NCBI GenBank assembly: GCA_018262705.1
Contig: JADFDQ010000005.1
Span: 1 to 64,000, forward strand
DNA from: Xanthomonas sp.
GTDB lineage: Bacteria; Pseudomonadota; Gammaproteobacteria; Xanthomonadales; Xanthomonadaceae
Direction: 5' to 3'
DNA length: 64,000 bases
Position 1 is the first letter of the stretch, and each line of letters starts with the position of its first letter. The notes under the pieces are model-generated. The model worked only from the letters and a program-made list of their open reading frames with translations, was not told where the DNA came from and searched no databases. Shown here piece after piece: positions 28,593 to 38,656 of this stretch. Position numbers and translations under genes: made by a program.

Positions 28593-31310
28593 TTACCGCA
28601 CCCGCGCTTCTTCCGCCTCGGTATCACGAACGTTCTTCGCCATCCGGGCCTGATCTTCATCCAGCGACCCCGACCTAGCCTGCAACAACGGCGTGACATA
28701 GCGCGCGCGCAGCGCATCGGCTGCAGCCACTTCACCGCGCTGGCGCAGCAATCCCTCCAGATTCCAGGCCGCGTCGATTGTTTTTATGTCCTGCACCCCC
28801 AGCGCCGCCTCACGCAGGGTCAGCAATTCACGATAGGACGCGATCGCCAGCGCCTTGTCGCCCACGTCTTCGGCGGCCTTCGCGCGGATGTCATAACCAC
28901 CCTGCAACTGGCGGTCGCGATCGCCGAGCACGGCGCGCGCCACCGGCAGAATTTGCGCAAACTGCGCCAGAGAAGCCGCCGCCTGCCCCGACTGGTACAG
29001 GGTCATCGCCTGGTTGATGGCGATGAACAGGGTGTCCGGATGGCGCGGCCCGAGCAGACGGGTGCGCGCATCCAGCACCTGCTGCTGCAACCGCAGCGCT
29101 TCCGGGTACTTATGATCCCGCGCAAGAAACGAGGCGAGATTGAGGCGGGTACGCAGCGTGCGTGGATGGTCGGCGCCGAGCACGCGCGACTGCGCTTCCA
29201 GCACGTCGCGCTCGATCGGAATGGCTTCTGCCGGTTTGCCGCCATCGCTGATCATTCCGGCCAGATTGCCGCGCTCGGACAACGTAGTCGGATGTTCGGC
29301 GCCCAGCCGTCGGGTCTGGATAGCGACCAGCTCGCGCTGCAGCGCCACCGCGCCATCGGCATCGCCGGTCATGATCCGCATCACCGCCAGATTGTGCCGT
29401 GCGGACAGCGTGTCCGGCGCGTCCTTTCCCGACACCTGCGCGCGCAGCGGCAGCAAGGCTTCCAGCAGGCGACGGCCGGCCTCGGGCTCGCCCATGCGTC
29501 CCAGCAGGATGGCCAGCCGGTCGGTGACCTCCATCGTCGCCGGATCGCGTTCGCCGCGAAGGCGGATCGCATCGGAACGCAACGCTTCCAGCAGCTTGCG
29601 CGCGCGCGGCCGGTCGCCCTGCGCGGCGACCACGTCGGCCTGATCCACGCGTAAACGGATCCGCAGCGGGTCGTTTGTCGGCAACCGGCCCAAGTGCCGC
29701 AGCGCTGCTTCGACGACGCCAGACGCCTGTTTTGCATCGGATGCAGCAAGCAGCGCTCGCGCCCACGCATCTTGTGCCGTCAATGTGCCGGAGGCATCGG
29801 GGCCCAGCGCGCGGCTGCGATAGGCGACGACTTCGGCAAACCCACGCGCGGCCTGCTGCGGCAAACCCAGCCGGTCGCGCACGTGCGCGACCGATTCGCG
29901 CAAGTCCGCTGCGAGCGCCGGATCGTCCCTGAAATCGCTGGCGATGGTGCGCTCGGCGTTGTCGAGAATGCTGCTGTCGATCAGCCCGCGCGCCAGATCC
30001 GCGGTGCTCGCACGCGCCAACGTGGCATCGAACCCAGCGATATCCTCCGGCGCCTGCTTGGCGATCTGCGCACGTAGTCCATTAGCCACGTCCAGCCCCA
30101 TTTTCTCGATATCGACGTTTTCCAGCATCGCCTGCTGGAACGCCACCACCCGCTCCAGCTGGGCGCTGCGCTCCAGCACGATCACACGCTGCGCGCGCGC
30201 CTGCAGCAATCCGTACACCGACAGCGCAAGCCCGCCGAGCAGCGCAACCGTGACCACGCTTGCTGCCGCGATTCCGGTCCGATGGCGCTGTGCGAACTTG
30301 CGCAGGGCATAACTGCGGCTGGGCGGAACCGCCTCCAGCGGATAGCCATCGAGAAAGCGCTGCAGATCCTCGGCCAGGACTGCGACCGACGGGTAGCGTT
30401 CGCCGCGATCGAAGCGCATCGCCCTGGCCACGACCCAGTCGAGCTCTCCGCGCAGCAGCTTTTGCATGTGCGGCAGGCTCTGGCCGCGAGCGGTGGCGAT
30501 CTGGGCGGCCTCGCCCGGCGGCAAGGTCGACATCTGCTGGGATGGCAGCCGCAGCGTGCGCGCGCTGTCGGTTCCGGTTTCGCCAACCACCGTCGGTCGC
30601 TGCCCGGTCAGCAGTTCGCTCAGCACGACGCCCAGCGCATACACGTCGCTGCGGATATCGACCAGCGACGGATCCTCGCCCGCCTGTTCCGGGCTCATGT
30701 AATCGGGCGTGCCGGCCACTTCCGGCCCATCCTGCCCGCCAGCGGCCGCGGTGGCGATTCCAAAATCGATGATCTTCGGCAACGGTCGCCCGTCGACCCT
30801 GTCGACCAGCAGATTGCCCGGCTTCAGATCACGATGGATGACGCCTTTTTGGTGCGCGTGCTGGACGCCTTCGCAGACGCGGATAAACAGCCGCACCCGC
30901 TCTGCCAGCGGCAGCCGATGGGCATCGCAGAAGGTCGTGATCGGGGTGCCGGCGATGAACTCCATCGCGAAATACGGATGCCCGTCGGGGGTGGCGCCGG
31001 CATCGAAGATCTGGGCAATCGCCGGATGCCGCATCCGCGCCAGCAGCTGCCGCTCGACCTCGAAATATGCCACGTGGCGCGCATCCAGCCGACGCGCGCG
31101 CACCAGCTTGAGCGCGACCTCGCGCTGCACCGGCTCCAGCTGTTCGGCGCGGTAGACCTCGCCCATTCCGCCGCGGCCGATCAAGGCAAGGATTCGGTAA
31201 TGACCAATGCGCGCGCCCTGCGGCAGGGCCTCGCCCTCAATGGAGGATGCCGAGCTGCGGGTGCCCAGCAGTTCGGTGCGCTCCGGATCGTCCTGCTTGC
31301 CCTGAACCAT
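28593..31310 (-). CDS. Membrane Ser/Thr protein kinase with C-terminal tetratricopeptide-type repeats
   Basis: A 905-residue protein. The kinase domain (~residues 35-300) is complete: GRGGMGEVYRAEQ (ATP loop), VALKLV (Lys), HRDLKPGNLLV (catalytic loop), DFGIATA and GTPDYMSPEQ. One membrane helix (~GIAAASVVTVALLGGLALSVYGLL) follows. The outer ~500 residues contain TPR/Kinesin-light-chain-like repeats (ALLPLRAQVSGKDAPDTLSARHNLA; GAEHPTTLSERGNLAGM; GADHPRTLRTRLNLA; GPRHPDTLFIAINQA). The kinase part lies inside the cell and the repeats probably outside, as in PknB-type sensors. ATG 31310 has GGGAG five bases upstream. It is divergent from the FHA-GGDEF gene, which encodes a phosphothreonine-binding domain. 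Confidence 0.92.
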   Translation of the reverse strand: MVQGKQDDPERTELLGTRSSASSIEGEALPQGARIGHYRILALIGRGGMGEVYRAEQLEPVQREVALKLVRARRLDARHVAYFEVERQLLARMRHPAIAQIFDAGATPDGHPYFAMEFIAGTPITTFCDAHRLPLAERVRLFIRVCEGVQHAHQKGVIHRDLKPGNLLVDRVDGRPLPKIIDFGIATAAAGGQDGPEVAGTPDYMSPEQAGEDPSLVDIRSDVYALGVVLSELLTGQRPTVVGETGTDSARTLRLPSQQMSTLPPGEAAQIATARGQSLPHMQKLLRGELDWVVARAMRFDRGERYPSVAVLAEDLQRFLDGYPLEAVPPSRSYALRKFAQRHRTGIAAASVVTVALLGGLALSVYGLLQARAQRVIVLERSAQLERVVAFQQAMLENVDIEKMGLDVANGLRAQIAKQAPEDIAGFDATLARASTADLARGLIDSSILDNAERTIASDFRDDPALAADLRESVAHVRDRLGLPQQAARGFAEVVAYRSRALGPDASGTLTAQDAWARALLAASDAKQASGVVEAALRHLGRLPTNDPLRIRLRVDQADVVAAQGDRPRARKLLEALRSDAIRLRGERDPATMEVTDRLAILLGRMGEPEAGRRLLEALLPLRAQVSGKDAPDTLSARHNLAVMRIMTGDADGAVALQRELVAIQTRRLGAEHPTTLSERGNLAGMISDGGKPAEAIPIERDVLEAQSRVLGADHPRTLRTRLNLASFLARDHKYPEALRLQQQVLDARTRLLGPRHPDTLFIAINQAMTLYQSGQAAASLAQFAQILPVARAVLGDRDRQLQGGYDIRAKAAEDVGDKALAIASYRELLTLREAALGVQDIKTIDAAWNLEGLLRQRGEVAAADALRARYVTPLLQARSGSLDEDQARMAKNVRDTEAEEARVR

Positions 31311-31424
31311 CCCCACTCCCTGTCACGCAAAATCCCTCGATAACCAATCCGACGCTGGCGCGCCCCGCGTCTGCACGCGCACGACAACAGGCTACACTGC
31401 GCGCGAAGGTTTCAAACGTATCCC

Positions 31425-32324
31425 ATGGCCGACGAGAAATCATCCGCGGAGACGACCCAGCGCACCCTGTTCAGCGAAGGGCCGATGCATCCTGCGCCGC
31501 GTTCGGCCTGCGTGGTGGTCATCCACGGCGAAGGCCTCGGCAAGCGCACCGACATTCGCGATCAACCGATCCTGGTCGGCCGCATGCAGGATGCCGACCT
31601 GCTGATCGAACACAAGAGCGTTTCCCGCGAGCACTGCCGCATTCGGCGCGAGGGATTGCGATATCTGCTGACGGACCTTGGCGCCACCAACCCCACCCGG
31701 CTGAACGATGCGCGGATCGATGGCGATGCCGAACTGCATGACGGCGATCGCATCACGGTTGGCGAGACCATTCTCAAATTCATCGCCCAGAACAGCGTGG
31801 AAGCCCGCTACCACGAAGAAATCTACCAGCTGGCGATCCACGATCCGCTGACCGAGCTTTTCAACCGGCGTCATTTCTGCGCGTTGGCGGACAAGGAAAT
31901 CACGCGCGCCGTTCGCCACGGTCGGCCGCTGGCGCTGTGCATCGTCGACGTGGATCTGTTCAAACCCATCAACGACTGCTACGGCCATATCGCCGGCGAC
32001 GAGGTGCTGCGCGAAATCGGCGCGGCCGTGCGCCGCCACGCGCGCGGCGACGACGTGGCGGCCCGGATCGGCGGCGAGGAATTCGCGCTGTTGTTCCCCG
32101 AGTGTTCGCTCGAAGACGCCGCGCAGACCGCCGAGCGTCTGCGGGCCGCGATCGAAGCGACGCATTTCGTTCCGGGCGGCCAGCCGCACCGGATCACCAT
32201 CAGCATCGGCATCGCCGGTCTCGCGCCGGACCGACAGGCGCGCGGCCCGCTGATGGCCGCCGCCGATGCTGCGCTCTATCGTGCCAAGGCCACCGGCCGC
32301 AACCGGGTGTGCGTCGAAGTTTGA
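31425..32324 (+). CDS. FHA-GGDEF diguanylate cyclase
   Basis: A 299-residue soluble protein. An FHA domain (~45-130) has the expected core: ILVGRMQDADLLIEHKSVSREHCRI (GR, SREH) and LGATNPTRLNDARI (TN). A GGDEF domain (~140-298) follows with DPLTELFNRRHF, DVDLFKPINDCYGHIAGDEVL and the active motif RIGGEEFALLFPE. All catalytic residues for making cyclic di-GMP are present; no RxxD inhibitory site is obvious. FHA domains bind phosphothreonine peptides, so the divergent Ser/Thr kinase 114 bp away is a natural input. The stop is 6 bp from that of the HD-GYP gene. Confidence 0.93.
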   Translation: MADEKSSAETTQRTLFSEGPMHPAPRSACVVVIHGEGLGKRTDIRDQPILVGRMQDADLLIEHKSVSREHCRIRREGLRYLLTDLGATNPTRLNDARIDGDAELHDGDRITVGETILKFIAQNSVEARYHEEIYQLAIHDPLTELFNRRHFCALADKEITRAVRHGRPLALCIVDVDLFKPINDCYGHIAGDEVLREIGAAVRRHARGDDVAARIGGEEFALLFPECSLEDAAQTAERLRAAIEATHFVPGGQPHRITISIGIAGLAPDRQARGPLMAAADAALYRAKATGRNRVCVEV

Positions 32325-32330
32325 GAGGAT

Positions 32331-34295
32331 TCAGGCCAGACGGGCTTCGACATCGACCGCATCGATCTGCTCCGGGCGCAGGAAGCGTTCGGCATATTCG
32401 CGGTACACGCCGGAACGCAGGAACAGTGCGAACAGTTCCGGATCAATGTGTTTGTCCTTGCACATCTTGCTCATGATTCCGACCGCTTCGGACAGGGTTT
32501 TCCCTGGCTTGTACGGGCGATCAACCGCGGTGAGCGCTTCGAAAATGTCGGCGATCGCCATCATCCGCGCTTCGAGGCTGAGCTGGCTGACGTCCAACCG
32601 GCAAGGATAGCCGGTGCCGTCCATCTTCTCGTGGTGGCCGCCGGCGATCTTCGGCACCTCGCGCAGATGTCGCGGCAACGGCAGTTCGCTGAGCATCTTG
32701 ATGGTCTGCACGATGTGCTGGTTGATCTTGTAGCGATCCTCTTCGGTCAGTGTGCCGCGGCTGATGGTCAGGTTGTGCAGTTCGCCGCGGTCGTAGAGCA
32801 GCTCCGGCACGTCCATCTTGAAGCCCCACCGGTTGTCGGCGGCGATGCGCTCGTTGTCGGGGCGCGCGAAGCGGTGCTCGGGCTTGTCGGCCAGCAGCGC
32901 CTCTTCGACCGGAAGCGACGGCGCCGGCTGCGGCATGCGCTCGGATTCTTCCCGCGACAGTCCCAGCCGGTCGTCGAGCGTGCGCAGCCAGCGTCTGGAT
33001 CCGATTTCGCGCAGACGATCCTTTTGCTCCGGCGGCAGGAATTCGCCGCCGACGTTGCAGCGCGCGACGAAGGCAAACGCACCGTCAAGTTCAGCCAGCG
33101 CCGCATCGCGCCGCTGCCGCAGCGCGGCCTCGTCGCCGCCTTCCGACACCGCTTTCCAATAGTCGATCATGGCGTCGCGCTTGAGCACTTCGAAGCGCAT
33201 GCGCACTTCGTGGATGCGGTCGTAGACGGTTTCCAGCTTGGTGGCCTTGTCGACCACGTATTCGGGAGTGATCACTTTCCCGCAGTCGTGCAGCCAGGCC
33301 GCGATGTGCAGCTGCTCCCACGCATCGCCGCTGAGTTGGTAGTCCGCATACGGGCCGCTGTCCTGCGCGCAGGCCGCGCGCGCCAGCATGAAGGTCAGCT
33401 CCGGGACGCGCGCGCAGTGGCCGCCGGTGTAGGCGCTTTTTTCGTCGATCGCGCCTGCAAGCATGCGGATGGTCGCCTGGATCAGCGCCTTTTGCTCCTT
33501 GACCAGCTCTTGGGTTTCCAGCGAACTGGCGGCGCTGGCGGTCAGCGCCTCGATGAAGCTGGCGGCGGACTCGCCGATTTCCTCATCCTTGAACAGCAGC
33601 AGCATGCCCAGCAATTGCTCGTGACGATCACGCAGCGGCAGCGCCAACATGGTGGGCTGGGCCAGCGCAGCATCCAGCCCCAGCGTCGCCAGTTCTTCCA
33701 CGCTCAAGTGTCCGCTGACCGGCTTTTGCGCCGCGCAGGCGCGCTCCATCAGCTTGGGCAGCGCCTCTGGCGAGAGCGGCGGCAAGTTGGGCGCCGGCTT
33801 GGCCTTGCTGCCTTCCACATCAAGCGCGGTCACCCGCAGCGCGCCGCTGGCATCGGCCAGATACAGCGCACCGCCGCGCGCCTCGGCGATGTCGACCAGC
33901 TTGTCCAGCAGCCACGGCCGCAGCATTTCGAAATCGGTTTCAGTCACCAGCCGCCGGTTGATGCGCAAAAAGCGCCGAACCGCATCGCGCATCAGGTCGA
34001 AGGCCGAGCCCAGCTCGTCGATCTCGCGCACCGAGGACCGGATGATCGGATGGTCGGTGAAATCGAAGCGGCGCACCGCTTCCGCTTCGGTGGCCAGGCG
34101 TTGCAGCGGCGCGGTGATCCGGCGCGACATGACCAGCGCGATGATCGCAGCCAATGCTACCAGCAAGAAGAACTCGGACTCTCCCGGGAATACATCGCTG
34201 AACCTGAGCAGGATCTCGCCCGCGCCCAGCACCAGCACCACCGCCAACAGCGTGATGTGCAGGTACAGGGGAATGCCGCCGCGCTTGCGTGCCAT
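32331..34295 (-). CDS. Membrane HD-GYP cyclic di-GMP phosphodiesterase with GAF-like domain
   Basis: A 654-residue protein. Two helices at the N-terminus (LHITLLAVVLVLGAGEILL; FFLLVALAAIIALVMS) enclose a very short periplasmic loop. A HAMP segment (RRITAPLQRLATEAEAVRRF) and a GAF-like region (~120-275) follow. The catalytic part has HDCGK (~335) and HHEKMDGTGYP (~552), so the metal-site and GYP motifs are intact. About 215 residues lie between these motifs, far more than in RpfG-like proteins, which indicates an insertion. ATG 34295 follows GGAGGTTGGCC. It converges with the FHA-GGDEF gene. Confidence 0.9.
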   Translation of the reverse strand: MARKRGGIPLYLHITLLAVVLVLGAGEILLRFSDVFPGESEFFLLVALAAIIALVMSRRITAPLQRLATEAEAVRRFDFTDHPIIRSSVREIDELGSAFDLMRDAVRRFLRINRRLVTETDFEMLRPWLLDKLVDIAEARGGALYLADASGALRVTALDVEGSKAKPAPNLPPLSPEALPKLMERACAAQKPVSGHLSVEELATLGLDAALAQPTMLALPLRDRHEQLLGMLLLFKDEEIGESAASFIEALTASAASSLETQELVKEQKALIQATIRMLAGAIDEKSAYTGGHCARVPELTFMLARAACAQDSGPYADYQLSGDAWEQLHIAAWLHDCGKVITPEYVVDKATKLETVYDRIHEVRMRFEVLKRDAMIDYWKAVSEGGDEAALRQRRDAALAELDGAFAFVARCNVGGEFLPPEQKDRLREIGSRRWLRTLDDRLGLSREESERMPQPAPSLPVEEALLADKPEHRFARPDNERIAADNRWGFKMDVPELLYDRGELHNLTISRGTLTEEDRYKINQHIVQTIKMLSELPLPRHLREVPKIAGGHHEKMDGTGYPCRLDVSQLSLEARMMAIADIFEALTAVDRPYKPGKTLSEAVGIMSKMCKDKHIDPELFALFLRSGVYREYAERFLRPEQIDAVDVEARLA

Positions 34296-34394
34296 GGCCA
34301 ACCTCCACCGAGACTCTTCGCGAAAGTGTAGCTTGCCGATGCGCCGGATCGACATGCAGGCACGGCCGTTCTTGCGCTTTGTCACAATGCCTGC

Positions 34395-35348
34395 ATGACG
34401 ACCGTTCCGCCCACACCCCGCGACTGCGCGCCCGCCTTCTTCGGCAAGGCGCTGCTGCTTCCCGTTGCGGACGGGGCCGACTGGCCCTGTGCGCCATCGC
34501 TGCGGCTGGGCGAAACGGTGCTGCTTCGCAAACCCGAGTTTCATGTCACCCTGCTCAACCAAGAACTGGGCGCCGCATTGCGCACGCGACTTGACGAAGC
34601 GCATCTGCTCGCACTGGCGTCCACCTTCGACTGGCGTTTTCGCCGCTGCGCGGAGGCAACGGTGCTGCGCAAGATCAAGTTGGACGGGGCCAATCCGCTG
34701 CCCTGCGCCAGCCTGATCGAGCATATCGAGCTGCCCGCGTTTTCCACATTCCGCGCCGCGCTGGCCAAGGCTTCCGGCCTGACCATTCCCGACGCGCCGC
34801 CGCACGTCACCTTGTACGTCGCCGGCGATCCCACCGGCATCGGCGTGCCCGATCTGCACGCGCTCACGCAGCTGCGCCAGTTCGATCTGCATCTGCCCGG
34901 CGCGGCCGTGCAGCCCCCACCGGCGCTCGCTGCCGAGCTGCTTGCCGCCTATCTGGCAGCCAATTACGTCGTCAGAGCGCTTGGCCTGACTCTGCGCATC
35001 GATGCCCCAAGTCCGATGTTTGACGTCGAACTTGAACGACGCGGCGCCCAGCGCGCGATCGTCATCTCCGCCTGCAATCCGTTCAGTGTGCCGCAGCCGG
35101 AGGCGGCCAACGCCTTGCGCCAGCAGTTGCTTCAATTCGAACTGGGACAGGCGGGCTTGGCGACGCTGGATTCCGAAAATCGCGACCCGTCAGGCCAGTG
35201 GCCCGCCGAGCACAGCTTGCTTGCCTTCGACACGACGCCCGACTTCGACGACCGGCTTCTGAAGCGGTTCGAACAGCACGCACTGGTCACCATCGAACGC
35301 GGCGAACCGGCGCGCCTCGTGTTGCACCCATCACGGCGTCCGGCCTGA
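34395..35348 (+). CDS. 2H-phosphoesterase-like / DUF3293 two-domain protein
   Basis: A 317-residue protein. In the N-terminal half two HxT motifs, EFHVTLL and PPHVTLYVAG, are spaced as in 2H phosphoesterases (ligT/2'-5' RNA ligase-like fold). The C-terminal half (~175-317) begins AYLAANYVV and has VISACNPFSVPQPEAANALRQQL and WPAEHSLLAF, a pattern typical of DUF3293. DUF3293 normally occurs as a stand-alone ~130-residue protein. The substrate is unknown; RNA ends or cyclic nucleotides are possible for the first domain. It is divergent from the HD-GYP gene across 99 bp. The basis for both domains is motif reading only. Confidence 0.6.
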   Translation: MTTVPPTPRDCAPAFFGKALLLPVADGADWPCAPSLRLGETVLLRKPEFHVTLLNQELGAALRTRLDEAHLLALASTFDWRFRRCAEATVLRKIKLDGANPLPCASLIEHIELPAFSTFRAALAKASGLTIPDAPPHVTLYVAGDPTGIGVPDLHALTQLRQFDLHLPGAAVQPPPALAAELLAAYLAANYVVRALGLTLRIDAPSPMFDVELERRGAQRAIVISACNPFSVPQPEAANALRQQLLQFELGQAGLATLDSENRDPSGQWPAEHSLLAFDTTPDFDDRLLKRFEQHALVTIERGEPARLVLHPSRRPA

Positions 35349-35390
35349 GTCCTGCTCGAAGCGCGCAACGCCGAAATGCGCCCAAACAAA

Positions 35391-35414
35391 AGGCCAACGG
35401 TTGACCGTTGGCCT
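35391..35414 (-). terminator. Rho-independent terminator of the tRNA unit
   Basis: AGGCCAACGG-TTGA-CCGTTGGCCT is a perfect 10-bp stem with a tetraloop. Read on the minus strand it is followed by TTTTGTTTGGG, a good U-tract, so it ends the tRNA-Ser/tRNA-Arg transcript. Confidence 0.85.
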
Positions 35415-35425
35415 CGTGTCTTTGG

Positions 35426-35502
35426 TGGTGCGCCCGGAGAGATTCGAACTCCCGACCCCCAAGTTCGTAGCCTGGTGCTCTATCCAGCTGAGCTACGGGC
35501 GC
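35426..35502 (-). tRNA. tRNA-Arg (anticodon ACG)
   Basis: A 77-nt tRNA with encoded CCA. The acceptor GCGCCCG pairs fully with CGGGCGC, the anticodon stem CCAGG/CTTGG frames the loop CTACGAA (anticodon ACG, A34 to inosine), and the T-loop has GTTCGAATC. It reads CGU/CGC/CGA. It follows tRNA-Ser in the same direction, 46 nt away. Confidence 0.95.
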
Positions 35503-35548
35503 AGAAGCGCAATTGTGATGCATTGCAGCGTATTGCGTCAATGCGAAT

Positions 35549-35641
35549 TGGCGGAGACTGAGGGATTCGAACCCTCGATGGAGCTTTTGACCCCATACTC
35601 CCTTAGCAGGGGAGCCCCTTCAGCCTCTCGGGCAAGTCTCC
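35549..35641 (-). tRNA. tRNA-Ser (anticodon GCT)
   Basis: A 93-nt type II tRNA with encoded CCA and discriminator G. The acceptor GGAGACT pairs perfectly with AGTCTCC, and the anticodon stem CTCCC/GGGAG frames CTGCTAA (anticodon GCT, AGU/AGC codons). The long variable arm lies between the anticodon stem and the T-arm. It is 56 nt downstream of csrA on the same strand and probably cotranscribed with tRNA-Arg. Confidence 0.95.
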
Positions 35642-35697
35642 GGGTCGCATTGCTGCGAGCGCGAAAGGATACAGGCTGCGCGCGTATCCGGCAAACT

Positions 35698-35898
35698 TCA
35701 TTCGGTCTGTCCTTCGGCAGAGTCGGGTTTTTCGCCGCCGCCCTGGATGCGCTGGTAGATCTCTTCGCGGTGGACGGCGACGTCCTTGGGCGCGGTGATG
35801 CCGATTCGCACCTGATTGCCCTTGACGCCGAGCACGGTCACGGTGATCGCATCGCCAATCATCAAGGTCTCGCCTACGCGTCTGGTCAGAATCAGCAT
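35698..35898 (-). CDS. csrA: Carbon storage regulator CsrA
   Basis: A 66-residue RNA-binding protein. [45 protein letters not shown] holds the strand-1 and strand-5 RNA contacts (Leu4, Arg6, Arg44-type). It binds GGA motifs in 5' leaders and represses or stabilises mRNAs. The C-terminus ([14 protein letters not shown]) is slightly longer than in E. coli. The position between alaS and tRNA-Ser is the usual one in gammaproteobacteria. Confidence 0.97.
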   Translation of the reverse strand: MLILTRRVGETLMIGDAITVTVLGVKGNQVRIGITAPKDVAVHREEIYQRIQGGGEKPDSAEGQTE

Positions 35899-36004
35899 CG
35901 CAACTCCCTTGCCGCCGATAATTGCACGAGCGAATGCGTGCGCGCGGTCACGTCCGATTCAGGGATGATAACCGCCACCCCTGCTTGACAACAACCCGTA
36001 CGGG

Positions 36005-38656
36005 TCACACTTCCGGCACGGCCTGTTCCGATCTCTGCCGCACCCAATCCGCAACGCCATCAAGTGCTGCCGCCAGCGCGGGGCCATCTTCCCCACCGCC
36101 CTGCGCCATGTCCGGACGGCCGCCACCCTTGCCGTTGATCTTGCGGGCGACATCGCCGAGCACGTCGCCGGCTTTGATCTTGCCCAACGCCGCGCCCGAC
36201 ACGCCGGCAACCAGCGCGGCCTTGCCGTCCTGCACGCCCGCCAGTACGACCACGGCATTACCGAGCTGCTGCTTGAAACGGTCGACCGCCTCGCGCAGCG
36301 ACTTGCCATCGAAACCTTCCAGCCGCGCCGCCAGCACCTTGATGCCGGCCACGTCCTGCGCCTGTTTGATCAGCTCCGAAGTCGCGCTGACCGCCGCCTT
36401 GGACTTGAGCGCTTCCAGATCGTGCTCCAGCGTCTTCTGGCGTTCGAGCAGCGCGCGCAGCTTGTCGACCAGATCCGTGGCACCGCCACCGAGCAAATGC
36501 GTGGCCTCGTGCAAACGCGCTTCTTCCGCAAACACATGGTCCAGCGCGCCCTGCCCGGTGACCGCCTCGATCCGGCGCACGCCGGCCGAGACGCCGCCTT
36601 CGCTGACGATCTTGAACAAGCCGATATCGCCGGTGCGACCGACGTGGGTGCCGCCGCACAACTCGGTCGAGGTCGGACCGAAGCGCAGCACGCGCACGTG
36701 CTCGCCGTATTTTTCGCCGAACAGCGCCATCGCGCCGAAATCCAGCGCTTCTTGCATGCCCATCTGACGCACTTCGCCGGCGTGATTGGCGCGCACCTCG
36801 GCATTGACGCGGCGTTCGACTTCGGCCAGTTCCGCGGCCGTCATCGGCTGGAAGTGGGAGAAGTCGAAGCGCAGGTGATCCGGCGCGACCAGCGAACCCT
36901 TCTGCTTGACGTGGGTTCCAAGCACGCCGCGCAGCGCCGCGTGCAGCAGGTGGGTGGCGCTATGGTTGAGCACGATGGCACCGCGACGCGCAGCGTCGAC
37001 GCGCGCTTCCACGCGGTCGCCCACGCGCAGGTGGCCGGAGGCGAGCCTGCCGGTATGGGCATGAAACTGGCCGGCCAGCTTGAGGGTGTCCTCAACATTG
37101 AAATCGGAGCCGGAGACCGACAGCAGGCCGATGTCGCCAACCTGACCGCCGGATTCGGCATAGAACGGGGTGGCGTCGAGCAGCACCACCGCGGCATCGC
37201 CGGCGGCGATCGACTCGATCGGCTTGCCGTCCTTGAGCAGGGCAACGACGGCCAGGCCGTCGCCATCAAGCGATTCGTAGCCGAGAAACTGCGTCGGTTC
37301 GAGCTGGGCTATCAACTCGGCCGGCAGCTGCAGCCCGCCGCCGAACTTGCCGTGGGCGCGCGCGGTTTCTTTCTGGTGCGCCATCGCCGCATCGAAGCCG
37401 GACACGTCCACCGTCATGCCGCGCTCGCGCGCCATGTCCTGGGTGAGGTCGAGCGGGAAGCCGTAGGTGTCGTACAGGCGGAAGGCCTCGCCGCCGGGAA
37501 TGGTTCCGCTGGATCTGGCGGCAACCTCTTCGAAGATGCGCATGCCCGAATCCAGGGTTTCGGCAAAGCGCTCCTCTTCGGCCAGCAGCGCACGCTCGGC
37601 GGTGGAACGGCCCTCGCGCAGCACCGGATAGGCCTCGCCCATCAGGTCGTCGAGGGTCGCCACCAGCTTGTGGAAGAACGGCTCGCGCATGCCCAGCATC
37701 CAGCCGTGGCGCAGCGCGCGGCGGATGATCCGGCGCAGCACGTAGCCGCGCCCTTCGTTGGACGGCAGCACCCCATCGACGATCAAAAACGCGCTGGCGC
37801 GAATGTGGTCGGCGATCACCCGCAGCGATTTGCTGGACAGGTTCTTGACGCCGACCAGCTCCGCGGCGCGCCCGATCAGGATCTGGAACAGGTCGATTTC
37901 GTAATTGCTGTGAACGTGCTGCTGGATCGCGGCGATGCGCTCCAAGCCCATGCCGGTGTCCACGCAAGGTGCGGGCAACGGCGTGAGGGTGCCGTCTGCG
38001 GCACGGTCGAACTGCATGAACACGAGGTTCCAGATTTCGATGAAGCGGTCGCCGTCCTCGTCCGGCGAACCGGGCGGGCCGCCGGGAATCCCTTCCCCGT
38101 GATCGAAGAAGATTTCGCTGCACGGCCCGCAGGGGCCGGTGTCGGCCATCTGCCAGAAATTGTCGGACGCGTACGGCGCGCCTTTGTTGTCGCCGATGCG
38201 AATGATCCGCTCTGGCGGCAGTCCGACTTCGTTGAGCCAGATGGCATACGCCTCGTCGTCATTGTGATAGACGGTGGCGAGCAGGCGCTCCTTCGGCAAT
38301 TTCCAGACTGCGGTCAACAACTCCCAAGCCCAGAGGATGGCTTCCTTCTTGAAGTAGTCGCCGAACGACCAGTTGCCGAGCATTTCGAAGAAGGTGTGGT
38401 GGCGCGCGGTGTAGCCGACCTGATCGAGATCGTTGTGTTTGCCGCCGGCGCGCAGGCAGCGCTGGACATCGACCGCGCGTACGTAGCTGCGCTTTTCGGC
38501 GCCCAGAAATACATCCTTGAATTGCACCATCCCGGAGTTGGTGAACATCAGCGTCGGGTCGTTGCCGGGCACCAGCGGTGCGGATGGCACCACGGTGTGG
38601 CCGCGGGCGGCAAAGAATTCGAGGAAATCGCGGCGGAGGTCGGCAGTGGTCTTCAT
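36005..38656 (-). CDS. alaS: Alanyl-tRNA synthetase
   Basis: An 883-residue class II synthetase. The N-terminal catalytic part has [15 protein letters not shown] (motif 1 area), [18 protein letters not shown] (motif 2) and [17 protein letters not shown]. The editing domain has [16 protein letters not shown] and [20 protein letters not shown] (zinc-binding HxxxH and CxxxH). The C-Ala domain ([14 protein letters not shown]) is intact. It charges tRNA-Ala and removes Ser and Gly. It is followed 106 nt downstream by csrA. Confidence 0.97.
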   Translation of the reverse strand: MKTTADLRRDFLEFFAARGHTVVPSAPLVPGNDPTLMFTNSGMVQFKDVFLGAEKRSYVRAVDVQRCLRAGGKHNDLDQVGYTARHHTFFEMLGNWSFGDYFKKEAILWAWELLTAVWKLPKERLLATVYHNDDEAYAIWLNEVGLPPERIIRIGDNKGAPYASDNFWQMADTGPCGPCSEIFFDHGEGIPGGPPGSPDEDGDRFIEIWNLVFMQFDRAADGTLTPLPAPCVDTGMGLERIAAIQQHVHSNYEIDLFQILIGRAAELVGVKNLSSKSLRVIADHIRASAFLIVDGVLPSNEGRGYVLRRIIRRALRHGWMLGMREPFFHKLVATLDDLMGEAYPVLREGRSTAERALLAEEERFAETLDSGMRIFEEVAARSSGTIPGGEAFRLYDTYGFPLDLTQDMARERGMTVDVSGFDAAMAHQKETARAHGKFGGGLQLPAELIAQLEPTQFLGYESLDGDGLAVVALLKDGKPIESIAAGDAAVVLLDATPFYAESGGQVGDIGLLSVSGSDFNVEDTLKLAGQFHAHTGRLASGHLRVGDRVEARVDAARRGAIVLNHSATHLLHAALRGVLGTHVKQKGSLVAPDHLRFDFSHFQPMTAAELAEVERRVNAEVRANHAGEVRQMGMQEALDFGAMALFGEKYGEHVRVLRFGPTSTELCGGTHVGRTGDIGLFKIVSEGGVSAGVRRIEAVTGQGALDHVFAEEARLHEATHLLGGGATDLVDKLRALLERQKTLEHDLEALKSKAAVSATSELIKQAQDVAGIKVLAARLEGFDGKSLREAVDRFKQQLGNAVVVLAGVQDGKAALVAGVSGAALGKIKAGDVLGDVARKINGKGGGRPDMAQGGGEDGPALAAALDGVADWVRQRSEQAVPEV

